Shown here: positions 12,201-24,200 of the stretch, piece after piece
Layout of the letters: every line of letters starts with the position of its first letter
Position numbering within the stretch: the stretch's first letter is position 1
From: Henricia sp. BOLD:AAB3569
Lineage: Eukaryota; Echinodermata; Asteroidea; Spinulosida; Echinasteridae
Assembly (NCBI GenBank): GCA_037783545.1
Contig: JBBELK010000057.1
Span: 806,001 to 870,000 of the forward strand
DNA: 64,000 nt
Reading direction: 5' to 3'
Position numbers and translations under genes: made by a program
Notes under the pieces: model-generated
Databases searched by the model: none
Told to the model about the DNA's origin: nothing
What the model saw: only the letters and a program-made list of their open reading frames with translations

Positions 12201-15200
12201 GCGTGCACGCGCTTCGAATGGTTTGAAAAATATAAGGCGGCTTACAAGAATCATCGAACATGACCGTTTTATCGTTGCTAATATTTTCGGTGGCATAAGT
12301 TTCTTGGCAAATGTTTGCGAATATATTTACAAACATGTTTGCAAAGGCGTATGACATCGCAAAATACATTTGTCTATGAAGATAATTGCGACATTGCAAA
12401 TATTTGCAAAGATATCTGTGGTATGCCATGTCCCTTGTGTGCCATCATAAAACCCTCTGCAGCTATTTACATAAAACGGTACCGCCCCCAATGCTGAACT
12501 TCCGGGAGAAATTCCCAAGACTACTCTAGTGAGCAAAGGGCTGGCCAGTTAGTGCTGCAAGAGGGCCCACTACTGGGAATGGCCAACGCGTACACAAACC
12601 AGTATCGACTAGAGTAGTCTTGGGCCAAGACTATCCGTTGACTAGCCGGTACACTCGAAAACTAGTCCGTCTTCGAAGCTCTCTAAAATCGCTCTCCCTG
12701 CCCGCTGGCAGTCACATGCGCGCCCACGGTTACATGCACAGGCTACAGTCGGTGACCTCCCCTGCGCACGCAACCTAATTATGCACAAATACCATGATCC
12801 CTATGTTTACTATAATACATGTATACTGTTTCGTTACAGTATACACATAATGAATGTGTATGAGTGCAATGGGAGGAATATTTTCATGAGGTGAAAGATA
12901 GAATGTTCCATTCAACGAGGCGAAGCCGAGTTGAATGGAAGACATTCCATCTTTCACCGAATCAAAATATTCCTCCCATTGCACGAATTAAAACATTCAT
13001 TATTTGTTTTATATGACGGCCAAGTAGATCATTGTCATCCTACTTTTTTTTTTTACAAATTATTCAGGCTTACCCTTCGAGTTTATTTCATCGTCCGTCA
13101 TAAGTACAAAACCCGCCATGTCGCTAATTGTGCATGTGAGTTGTAAAAGGTTTGTGTCGGGGGTCGCGCTTGCGTCATACATTCGACACACACATATAGG
13201 TGTGAACTCACCTCCAATCGCGGACGTCCCTTTGTTCCTCTTTTGTTTGGACATGGTTTTTTTCCCTTACTCTCGTTTGTTTTGTAAACGAGCGGATCGA
13301 GGACGTTCGCTTGGCAATCGCGGACGATATTGTTCCCTTTGTTAAAACTAATAAAACGTCCACGGTTTGAATAGATGAACCGGCGCATAGTCATACACGT
13401 ACACACACAAAAGTCATATATACGCGCTGAATTAATACAGTGGGCGCGGGCGCACCGTGCGTGCAATGAAAAAAAACCCGTATGGAACAAAATTGCACTG
13501 CAAATGGAACAAAATTGCACGGTTAGTGACGTAGCATTAAATGGATTAAACATTGAACGACACGTGACCTACTATCGTCCAATCAGATCACAAGGATATA
13601 CTTGGGCGTTATATAAAACCCACTAGCCGCTGTAATATACAAATACAACATGGTTTGATGGGAGATAGTGAAAACTAACAACCCTGAGGTGTTGGATGAT
13701 TGGCACTATCTCCCGAGGCGTAAGCCGAGGGAGATAGTGCCAATCATCCAACACCGACGGGTCGTTAGTTTTCACTATCTCCAAGAAAACCCTGTTGTAT
13801 TTGTTTTACTATATCATAAAATATTCATTAGGTAGCCACGGTATTTCATTGGTCCATTCCACCATGTTTTAAAAATGTTATCGTGCAGTAGTTGGTTAAA
13901 CAAAAACATTCTTTTGAATTTAAGGAGACACAGAACAGAAAGTTCATGTCTAGTCATTTAATATTTGTGAAATTCAGACAAACACTGGAATTATGTTTGA
14001 ACATGAAATTGTTGCAACATTTTTAAGGGTTTTAAATGGAACACTGTCAGATCTGTCATCGTCAAACTTGGTGCGAACTTCGGCGTAGAAAGTCATTTAA
14101 TTACCTTTCTTCCAACTGTTCTACTTTATTTATGGTCATTCCCTGCATTCAGTGTTTGTTGCAAGTATGCAAACTGCATTTTTAAAAGCTCATTTTGATT
14201 CTTTGCCGTCTTTTTTTGTCCAAAATTTCATCAAGTTCTTCCTCTGTACGATCGCAAAGCGAGCACAGTAAACGCCATTTTGATTTATACCTGTAATGGA
14301 CTGGTACAATGAGCTCTTGCACTAATCTCCACTGCACAAACGAAAAGCGCATGCGTCGTTGGTAAAAAGATCACAGTGTACTGGGACAAATTTAGGCTGA
14401 GTTGCTGGAATGGACCAATGAAATACCGCGGCTGCCTGATGAATATTTATGAAGTATAGTAATATACAAATATTGACTGCTTCGAGTGGTATAGTAAAAC
14501 CCACGGAGCATTCTATTTTCCCGAGGCGAGGCTTAAATATAAATGAAATCAGTTTCATCAATTTTTTTTGCATCCACTTTCCTACAGTGTCCACCGCGTT
14601 CGTACAACTGCTAGCTGTGCGTGAAGTTGTTTTTGTTCGATCGCGCGCGTTACGCGTAGGCCCTAATGCAGGCGTGTAGCGCCCACACACACACGACCGA
14701 GATCCGCGTGCGGGAGTTGCTAGGGGTATACATGTAGTCCTTTTCGGAATGCATGGTATAGTCTTTTTGGAGCACTTGTACAAAGATAGCAAAAATAGCC
14801 AACGTCACGTGACACGCTCTCGACTAACCACGATACAGAATCTGTCGGCGAGGTGTTATAATATACAAATATTGACTGCTTCGAGTGGTATAGTAAAACT
14901 AGCCTCCCGAGGTGACCCACGGAGCATTCAATTTTCCCGAGGCGAAGCCGAGGGAAAATATAATGCTCCGTGGGTCACCGAGGGAGGCTAGTTTTACTAT
15001 ACCACGAGATAAAGCAGTCAATGTTTGTTTTATAACACCTCTCCTACAGATTCTGCTTAATTTTGGCTTAAATGAAATCAGTTTCATCAATTTTTTTTTG
15101 CATTCACTTTCCTACAGTGTCCACCGCGTTCTTACAACTGCTAGCTGTGCGTAAAGTTGTTTTTGTTGGATCGCGCGCGTTACGCGTAATGCAGGCGTGT

Positions 15201-18200
15201 AGCGCCCACACACACACGACCGAGATCCGCGCGCGGGAGTTGCTAGGGGTATAGTACTTTTCGGAATGCATGGTATAGTCTTTTCGGAGTACTTGTACAA
15301 GGATAGCAAAAATAGCCAACGTCACGTGACACGCTCTCGACCAACCACGATACAGAATCTGTGGGCGAGATGTTATAATATTAGTTATCCCACGAGCGCG
15401 AGTGGAATACGGCATCATGTAGTGCATCTGCGTCCCATATCCCACGGGGCCGAAAGCCGAGTGGGATATGGGACACAGACGCACTATGTACATGCCGTAT
15501 TCCACGAGCGCGAGTGGGATAACGAATTTATCTTCAAGCAAACTTGACACACTAATAACGCGCGCACTCTGCAGTGACACAGTCTGCAATACACGCGCGG
15601 GACACAGTGCAGATAATCGCGCGCATAACAATCCGCAACAGATGCACACGTGTCACGTTTGAAGTGTGCAGCTAGCTCCGTGTAGGGGACGCAGTGCATT
15701 TGGAATACCAGGGCGCATCACGCAGAGTGCGACATAAAATCGGAAGACGGGACATAGGATAATGTCACACTGTTGTTGCCATGGATCCACCAATCAGAAC
15801 CACGGATTAAAGTTTGCTTGAAGATAAAGTTCCTTGTGGGATGGGGTGCCATCAATGAACTTCTCAACTTGCCTGCAGTAAACACATACACACGACCGTA
15901 AAGTGGTCGGCTTGGTATGACCATTTCAGCCTCCTCTGTCGCTGGGCTGGTCTTATCCAGGGTAGACCTCATCACAGAGGTCGTCGGGTGCCGCGAAGAA
16001 CATGCAGCATTGCGTACAATTTGGTCGCTGTATGGATGTGGGTTTCCCGTTATCCCTGAACTTAGTGTCTGGCGGCTATCTCGATGCCGGTCACGAGCAG
16101 TCCTGAGCAGGCGTCTTAACGCGAGATCAGCCAGTTTGCAGTTAATCGGTAACATTTCTAGTGTCTTCATCACGCAATTGGAACCTGCTGTCTGGCAACA
16201 TCCCAAGCTGGCATGCCGCCTTTTGTAGCATGCCAAAGGCATACTCTCCCATTCTGAAAGTCGTAGTATATCCGGCAGACAAAAACTATTGTTCGGCAGA
16301 CAAGAACTATTGATTTGGGTTTACTGAATATGTGAGCTCAAACCCATGATTTGGAATTGAACTTGGGATTTCACTAGCAGAGAGGGAATTAGTTCAAATT
16401 GGTTCCAAGCCTTTAATTGATGTGAGCTGAACCGTGAGGATCCAAGAGTTGGCTTACCACAAGCAGCTTGATCCGTGGAACATTTCAAATAAGAATTTGT
16501 GTAAATAATTCGCTAAACCATCCCCTCCGCTCCCTCACCCCTTGAAAACCGATTTCCAAGTGACTTGCGTTATTCTTTTTTGAGTAGAATTTAACTCGGT
16601 CTCTGTATTCAAACATACAGGTCGTGTGGTCAACATGAGCAGCATGTTGGGTCGATTCACAGCACCCAATTGTTCACCATACACCATTACCAAATATGGC
16701 GTCCAAGCCTTCACTGATACCCTCCGTTACGAGATGAGAAAATTCGGCGTGTCTGCTGTAATTATTGAGCCAGGAAACTTTTCAGGTAATGTAAAGGCTC
16801 GGTCACACTGCAGCGATAATGAAGACGATAACGAAATCGCCGTCAAAAACCGAGAACGATATATCGTTTACGCAGGTCACACTAGTGCGAGAAAGGAACG
16901 ATAAATCGTTGGGCATGGCCATCCGGTCTAACAACTTCTAACCCATGAGGAAAAGGTCTTTCAATTGAAATCGACGTTTTTAGGTTTATACCTTTTGAAA
17001 ACTGACATCTCCGGCTGAAGTCACGGAGTAATGAACGCATCGTTATTAAAATTTAAAGCAACTGATAATTATATATTCACCGGTTCAGCCGCATGGGTAT
17101 TTTATTTCAAAATCCTCATGGGATGAGACCAAAATGACAAGGCCAGCTTCGTTTTTTCGTCAGTTTATTTTTTTAAAAGTCAAACTGTGATCAACACAAA
17201 ATAAAACATTCAGTAACATCACTGGTAATATTTATACAATTTCCAGTTCGGGGGGGGGGGGGGGGGGTGGGGGGGGGGGGGGGGGGCGACTGGGGGCTTC
17301 GATTTTTTATATTAGCCAACTCTTACATGTACAATGTGTTAATGTAAGTAAACTCGTACAATGGCCTAGCTAGCTAAGTCAAATCGCACCCTAATGCCAG
17401 CGCCTATTAGGCGCTGGCATTAGGGTGCGATTTGACTTAGCTAGCTGATATGATTCCAGCTTATGTTATGCTTTACAATCATCTTGAGATTGCAGCAATT
17501 CCGACAGAACTGCTCAAACATAAACTAAGATGCACACGCTGTTGTACGGTGCATGTTGTCTTAACTGAAGGTATGAGTTGGTCGAGGTACGAGTTGGCAA
17601 GGGTGCGAGTTGGCAAGGGCACGAGTTGACAAGGGCACGAGTTGGCAAGGTTACGTACAGCAAAGGTACATGTACGAGTTGGGGAAGGTGCGAGTTTTCT
17701 CAATTCAAAAGCAAATTTCCCAGGATGGGACACAAAAAACGTGACCATTATGCTAAGCCTCGGGGAGACGTGTGTGAGAATGGAAGGAGAAACAAAGTTT
17801 CAACATGACTTTGTCATCACAGACAGTCTATAAAAAGTAAATGTCCTGTCCACACATGCTACATAAATGATTAAATGCGCTATTCATGCATGCATAATCA
17901 TAATGCAGCATACGCATAATGCACAAAAAATGTGTCCAAACAAACGGCGGTCGGTCCGAGCCGATTCCCACTGATGCCCAACAAAAACACAAGATTTTTC
18001 AATAAAAAGAAATACGCACCACTATACCCAAGTGCACTGCCGATGTCTCTCCAAATGTCTGTCTTCTGATGGGCGTTTTAGAAGTTTTAATCCGTCTTAT
18101 CATACAGAAATGTGTTCTTTTCTACCGCCAAAACTAGATTTTCGTCGTCCATTTTTCTTTTCCTTCCAAACATCGGCAAAAGTGACGTCATTACAATGGA

Positions 18201-21200
18201 CGCGCCTGATTGGTCATAATCGTTCAATAAAAATCGCTCCTAGAACGATTCATCCGATTTTTATCGTATCGGTTCTGGAGCATCGGAACGTTATCGTTGC
18301 AGTGTGACCATCTGCGTCGGATATGCACGGTGGCGATTTGATCCCCCCCCCCCCCCGTTATCGTATTCGTTATCGTGTTCGTTATCGCTGCAGTGTGAAC
18401 GGGCCTTTAGTTTTGTCATATTTTCTAAAAAGGCAACCGTGTCTTGCGGTTTATATTAAAACGACACTGGGATCAATTTTACGATATCCTAATAATATTG
18501 TCAAAATGAAATGGGAAAAATACGTCAATCTACAAATTAAAGTACAAAATGGTTACAAAATAGCTTGTTTAGTATAGTATGAAACTTTCTGTAAAACCAC
18601 GTTACATGGTGTTCTGTTATGTTCAAACGTCGATTGTTTCCAACAATTTTCCTCTGTTAACAACCGTAAATGTTTCCATGCACATTTTCTTAATTTTGAC
18701 ATTTCGAGAACATTTACTCACAATAAAATGAAATATACCCACAATAAAATGAATTGAAAAAGAGACCATTGAATGTTTTTTGTCGAAAACCAACAAGTGT
18801 AGGAAAGACGTGCTGTTTCACGAAATTCTTGTAGATAAAGATACCTGTGTACAATCTCGTGGGATCCAGAGAAAGTATTTTGGAGGTATGTGGTGGTTAA
18901 TTTGCCCACTGAGATTTCTATTGGAAGAGTTAGGTAGCCACAATGTTGGAGATTTTTAATAAAAAGGTCCACTAAGTTGTATACACGTAATTTGGAACCC
19001 AATGCTACAATGCTACAAGACCAAATGCTACTTATTGCATAATCGTGCACCATGTACTCCATATAAATAAGGGTTACGTTTTGATTTCGATAACAAATAA
19101 TAATTAAAAACCCGTGTTGCTATGTCCTAACACAAATTTCCTTAGAACCATATATTTTTCCCATGCAAAAGTGTTGTACGCAATGCCACAAAAAGTGCAA
19201 ATTTCCCGCACCAATGGGCCTATGACATAATGACGTCACGCTTTGATTACACTTGTGCGTTTCTGTACGAGTCTTAGGGAGTGACGGTTTAGAGGGCCGC
19301 AGGAAAGCGCAAGTAAACCGCGTGACGTCATTTATACCTTTCAGTGTAACAGGTGTGACGAATTTGCTTACTCGGTGACCGGGGAAAAAGAGAGGGCTGT
19401 ATGGTGGCAGTGTCACACTCCCTATAGTCCAGTCAAAATGGGGTTACACCCACCACTAATTGCAACATAATTTATTTTAGTAAAGTCTCCTTAACACCAT
19501 ACTAAAAGTTTACCAAAACATATTTGGTGGAAAGGTGTCAAATTGGCATAATATGCAAATTACCTGCCGTCATAAGAACAAATTCTACTTTTCAATGTAT
19601 TTTTATATTTAGGTACCCAATCAAAGCGCATAAAGTGTATAAACCTATGTTTGCATGGTCATAGTACACAGTAAACATGTTTCTGAATAAATAGTGTGAA
19701 CACGAATATGCAAATTAGAAAAACCGTTGTACACTACGGGCGTGTTTGTTTAGCGTTCTTTCGTTTCAAACGGCTTGTCGTACGTGTTGGGCGGTGCGTA
19801 ATTTTCTTGTCCAATCAGAATCCCATACACACAGTACTGCTAACCCACTGTGGCCTCATCGAATCACAAAAGCGTCCACGACCGTCTGTTTTACATGTTA
19901 TAAATAATGAACGAGCCACTGCACAATGATAGTGTTAAAGCCTCAGACTCAGCGCCGCCCCCGCTGTCTGCTGTTGTCAATTCCTGAAATGCTCCTGATA
20001 CAATAGAAGGCGCCGTGCCATGTTCACTGATTTCTAAACAAAATTGAAGCAGGTGCCGAAATCCTTTTGATATAACGGCCAAATGAAAAGGACAGTGATG
20101 GGGTGGCGCACCCGGTGGATTCATTTGTCTTCGTATTACCGAATGACGTTTATTTACTTTTCTCAAGTTGCTGTATGAACGGACATGAATACAAAAAATA
20201 AGTCATAATTCTGACTTAGCACAACAATTAATACTTATTTTTTATTCATGTCACTTCTACGCTTCGGTACGAATTCATTAAAACTGTGGATATAACTCAC
20301 AAATCCCGCACATTTTAAAACTTTTTAAATCAAATCCATAACCTGTAACTTCAATTTCGTCCCAAGACGCGCAAATGCTTCAATTGAATTGGTCTTTTTT
20401 TCTTTCCAAATGATCAGTGGTCAACCAATTTCAATATTTGTTCATTCAATGTCGTGAGATTTTAATCAAACCAGTCTCACCTGAAAATCATCCGTGCATC
20501 ATGAATTCGTCTTTGTTCAACCGACTTATGATAATTTGTCGATCAAATTTGTCGGATGGTCAGACTGTATAAACGCGTCAGTGACAAATGAAATACATGT
20601 GAAATTGATTTCCAATTTGTGTCGACGGCTATGATAGTTTAGAGCCAATTACCATGGCAACACGTCACACTTCGGCTGTCTATAGCGAACCGTGACCTTT
20701 TGACCCCATGTACAAGCACCCTATAGACAACCAAAGTATGACGTGGTCGCCATGGCAATTGGCTGTAAACTAACATGGCCGTCGAAAAAAAGTACCATTG
20801 CAAAAGCACAGGAACATGGTTCAGTGATTTTTTTAGTTTAAAGATGACGTACTCACTTCGGCAGTCTATTGCAATAGACTGCCGAAGTAATACGTCATCT
20901 TTTGTTGGTTGCCTAGGCAATTGGCTGTAGCCTACACTAAGAATAACTAAACCGTGTCCCTGTTACTTTTTTCCGACGGACATGATGTTTAAAGCCACGG
21001 CAAGCCACGAGAAAAGCCGTCGATGTGATTGAAACAAACTTCGGCCAATTGGAATATGAACGACCAGAAGGACCCACATTTATCAACGAAACAACGGTTG
21101 GGGCAATAGTGCGCCGAAAAGTGACGCATTGCCATGGTAATTTACAAACACCATGGCTGCCGGATAAAACACTATTTCAAAAGCGCAGGGAACGGTTCAG

Positions 21201-24200
21201 TTATTTTTTTAAAGTGGAGCCACTGCCTAGGAAACTAAAAATAGGGTGACGTTTTCACTTCGACCGTTTATTGTGAACAGGTGAATGGACCCGACTGGAC
21301 AAACCGCCATTTACATATCAATGAAACACGACGGTTCAGGCAATTGTAGTGACTGAATAGCCTGACAGTTAGAACCGTCGCATTTCCATATCAATGAAAC
21401 ACGACGGTTCATGCAATTGTAGTGACTGAATAGCCTGACAGTTAGAACCGTCGCATTTCCATATCAATGAAACACGACGGTTCGGGCAATTGTAGTGACT
21501 GAATAGCCTGACGGTTAGAACCGTCGCATTTCCATATCAATAAAACACGACGGTTCAGGCAATTGTGACGTAATAGCCTGACGGTTCGAACCGTCGCATT
21601 TACATATCAATGAAACACGACGGTTCAGGCAATTGTAGTGACTGAATAGTAAGGTATTTGCATCGCCCCATTCACGTCTCAGGCTCCAGTATCAACATGT
21701 CTTAGATATGGGAAACAACGATTCTGCGAGTAGATACCGAAGCCCAAAGACGGAAAAAAAAAATTTGGGGGGAGGGCGGGCGGGAAAGAGAAACTGGAAC
21801 CTACCAAAACACGACGTACTTCTCTCTCATCTCCTAGTCAGTCAGAATCACAACTGATGTAGAACAGTCGCCCTCTACGCTTGGGGCGATGCAAATAGTA
21901 AGGTATTTGCATCGCCCCATTCACGTCTCAGGCTCCAGTATCAACATGTCTTAGATATGGGAAACAACGATTCTGCGCTCCGTACTGTAAACAGACGTTC
22001 TATTCCAGCCAAAATCCCTAAACCGCAAACCGTCTTGACCCAAACCTCACCCCTATCCTCAGGAAACCCGACGTACGTAACTGGTAATGGAGAATGACAA
22101 ACTGGGACCCCTATTCCCCGTTCCTTAAACTCCATGCATAGGCTTGGCGAAAGCTCTCTCCGCCCCAAAGTTCGAGTTCAAAACGCGATAGAAACTGCCA
22201 GCGAGATCAGCTGAAGACCGCTCGGTGCCCTGGCGCTTTTCCACTGCTGCCTTAAGAAGTTGGACTGTTCCCTGACGTCTGGTTACCCTTTCCGCTTGAA
22301 TATAGTGTTTGTATGTGCGATGTGTCGCCCACCTACAGTGATCCATGACTTGTTGATCAGAGGCCCCGAGCATCTTGAGCGTGGCCGCAACCCCTGCACG
22401 GTTACCATGCGGTCTCAAATTCTGATCACTCGGATTGTTAGAAGCAGCAAAATAGGACTTCAGACGCTGAGTTGGTGCATTGCCCATAAGAGGTTTGTTG
22501 ACCAGTGATTTCCGATCTGGCGCTGTTGGACGGAAAAGAAAACCATCACACAAATTGTATCCGTTGTCTTCGGCCAACTGAACCATCGCTTGTACTGATC
22601 CCGCCGGGTCCATCTCCGAGTCGTCTAACTTGGGAATTATGATGATGGATGAATCACCCTCTCTGATTGTCTTGCCAATTGTGTGATTGAAAAGGAGGTC
22701 ACCCCCTTCAAGCCTCGTGACTTCGCATGTTCTTGTCCTACCCAGGTCTGCCGCCCGGTCTCCGGACCACCAGAGACACAAGAAGAAAGCCCGGTCTCTG
22801 TGTAGGAGGAAACGCTGAATAAAGGATTGGCCTTCAAATAAACGGGAACGTATCTCCCTCGATAACCACCGCAGCTTATCCGAGAAAATCGGCACAGCCT
22901 GTTTAGGAGTAACATGTCCTTCAGCCTGCTCAAGCTTGATACACTTAACGTATTTCTGCACACGGTGCGAACTGCACGGGTTGCTCCACTGAAAGTCCGA
23001 GCGCCACGGTTCCGTCTTGCCTTGCGAATTAAAGTAGGCCCTCAATTGCCCGACGTATGAATCAACAGTTCCAGCGGCTAAATGAAGACCGCAGCCACAG
23101 CCAAAAACTCCCGACTTCCCTAGGTTGACACAGCCTAAAACGTGAACTTGTGTTTTACCCCTGGAGTCCCGGTCTATTAAAACTTGACGATGTCATCTGG
23201 GGTGGTTGAATTTAAGTCTGACCCTGCTGTACAGTATCCAACTCCGCTATTATCACAGAGAAATTTCTCCAAACTGTTGACGAGACTGTGCTTCTGCTTG
23301 TTGTAACTCGAACCGTCTACCTTGCCGTAGAGATAACCCAATCGTGACTGCACATACAGGAGCTGAAATAAATGATAAAACAGAGATCATGTTGAGCCAC
23401 CTAGCTAAATTTCAACAACTACTCCGTTACGAAGACCTAGGATCCTTCTCAGAAGCGAATGTATGCGCCTGTGCGTTTTTAGCGTTCCCCACGCTGTCAA
23501 GTGGACCTGGTCGAGAAGGTCATCCTGTACGATATGGTCATTGGAATGAAAGTGCCAGCCCACGTCTCCACACAAATCCCGCAAGGCCGTGTTTGCCTGG
23601 GCCACTAATCCATTGATACCGACATCTTTGGTCTGGCAAACGGAAGAGAGCACGAACGTGCAACCTGAAAATCTGTCTTTAAGGTGCTTAGCTATGGACG
23701 AGAATGCACTGGTAAGATCCTGCACCGCCGTAGCGCCCATCTGCGAATGGCTAAGATTATTTATACCGCCGTGCAAGACCGCAACCTCTGGTCTGCGAAC
23801 CGCGCATTTAGCTGACAGTGTTGTACCCAAAATCTGCATCTTCGCACCCCCCTTGACCGTCAAATCTACATCCAAGGGCGGCGACCAAGCTAAACCAGTT
23901 ATATCCCGAAACATGGAGTCGGCGACTAACACAACTGATCGCTTATCTATATGGAAATCAGATCGCTTTCCCCTCTTCTGTCGTTTGACGGAAAGAAACA
24001 TTTGAATGCCCAAAGCTCGAAGGGTATACCCACTGTGTTTGGAATGTAGCCGTGGCGTGAGGGATACTCAAGTACCCCGACTTGATTTAAATGTGCCAGG
24101 CAAAGGGACTGCCGAACAAAGGTCTGTAGGTACGGCCACCATGATCGAGGCTGTGGATGCTTTGGTACTACCATTGTGATTGTCACGTCACCCCACTCGC

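Larger units (their letters stand above)
16795..18406. mobile_element. Element F: 1.6-kb non-autonomous Harbinger-type element
   Basis: The left end TAAAGGCTCGGTCACACTGC and right end GCAGTGTGAACGGGCCTTTA are inverted repeats that continue as GCGATAACGAA-like motifs. Both fit TWA-N7-KTCACAC. The flanks are TAA and TTA. A GCTCC(T)AGAAC inverted repeat (18236-18249/18268-18281) is about 150 bp from the right end. It starts 9 bp after exon 3 of the BDH1-like gene. The inside also holds a poly-G run, a perfect palindrome and an 18-bp tandem repeat. Confidence 0.7.

Noticed and set aside
15718..16242. 174-residue ORF on the - strand
   Set aside because: No recognised domain. Neighbouring frames also look partly protein-like, so a decayed element is possible but unsupported.
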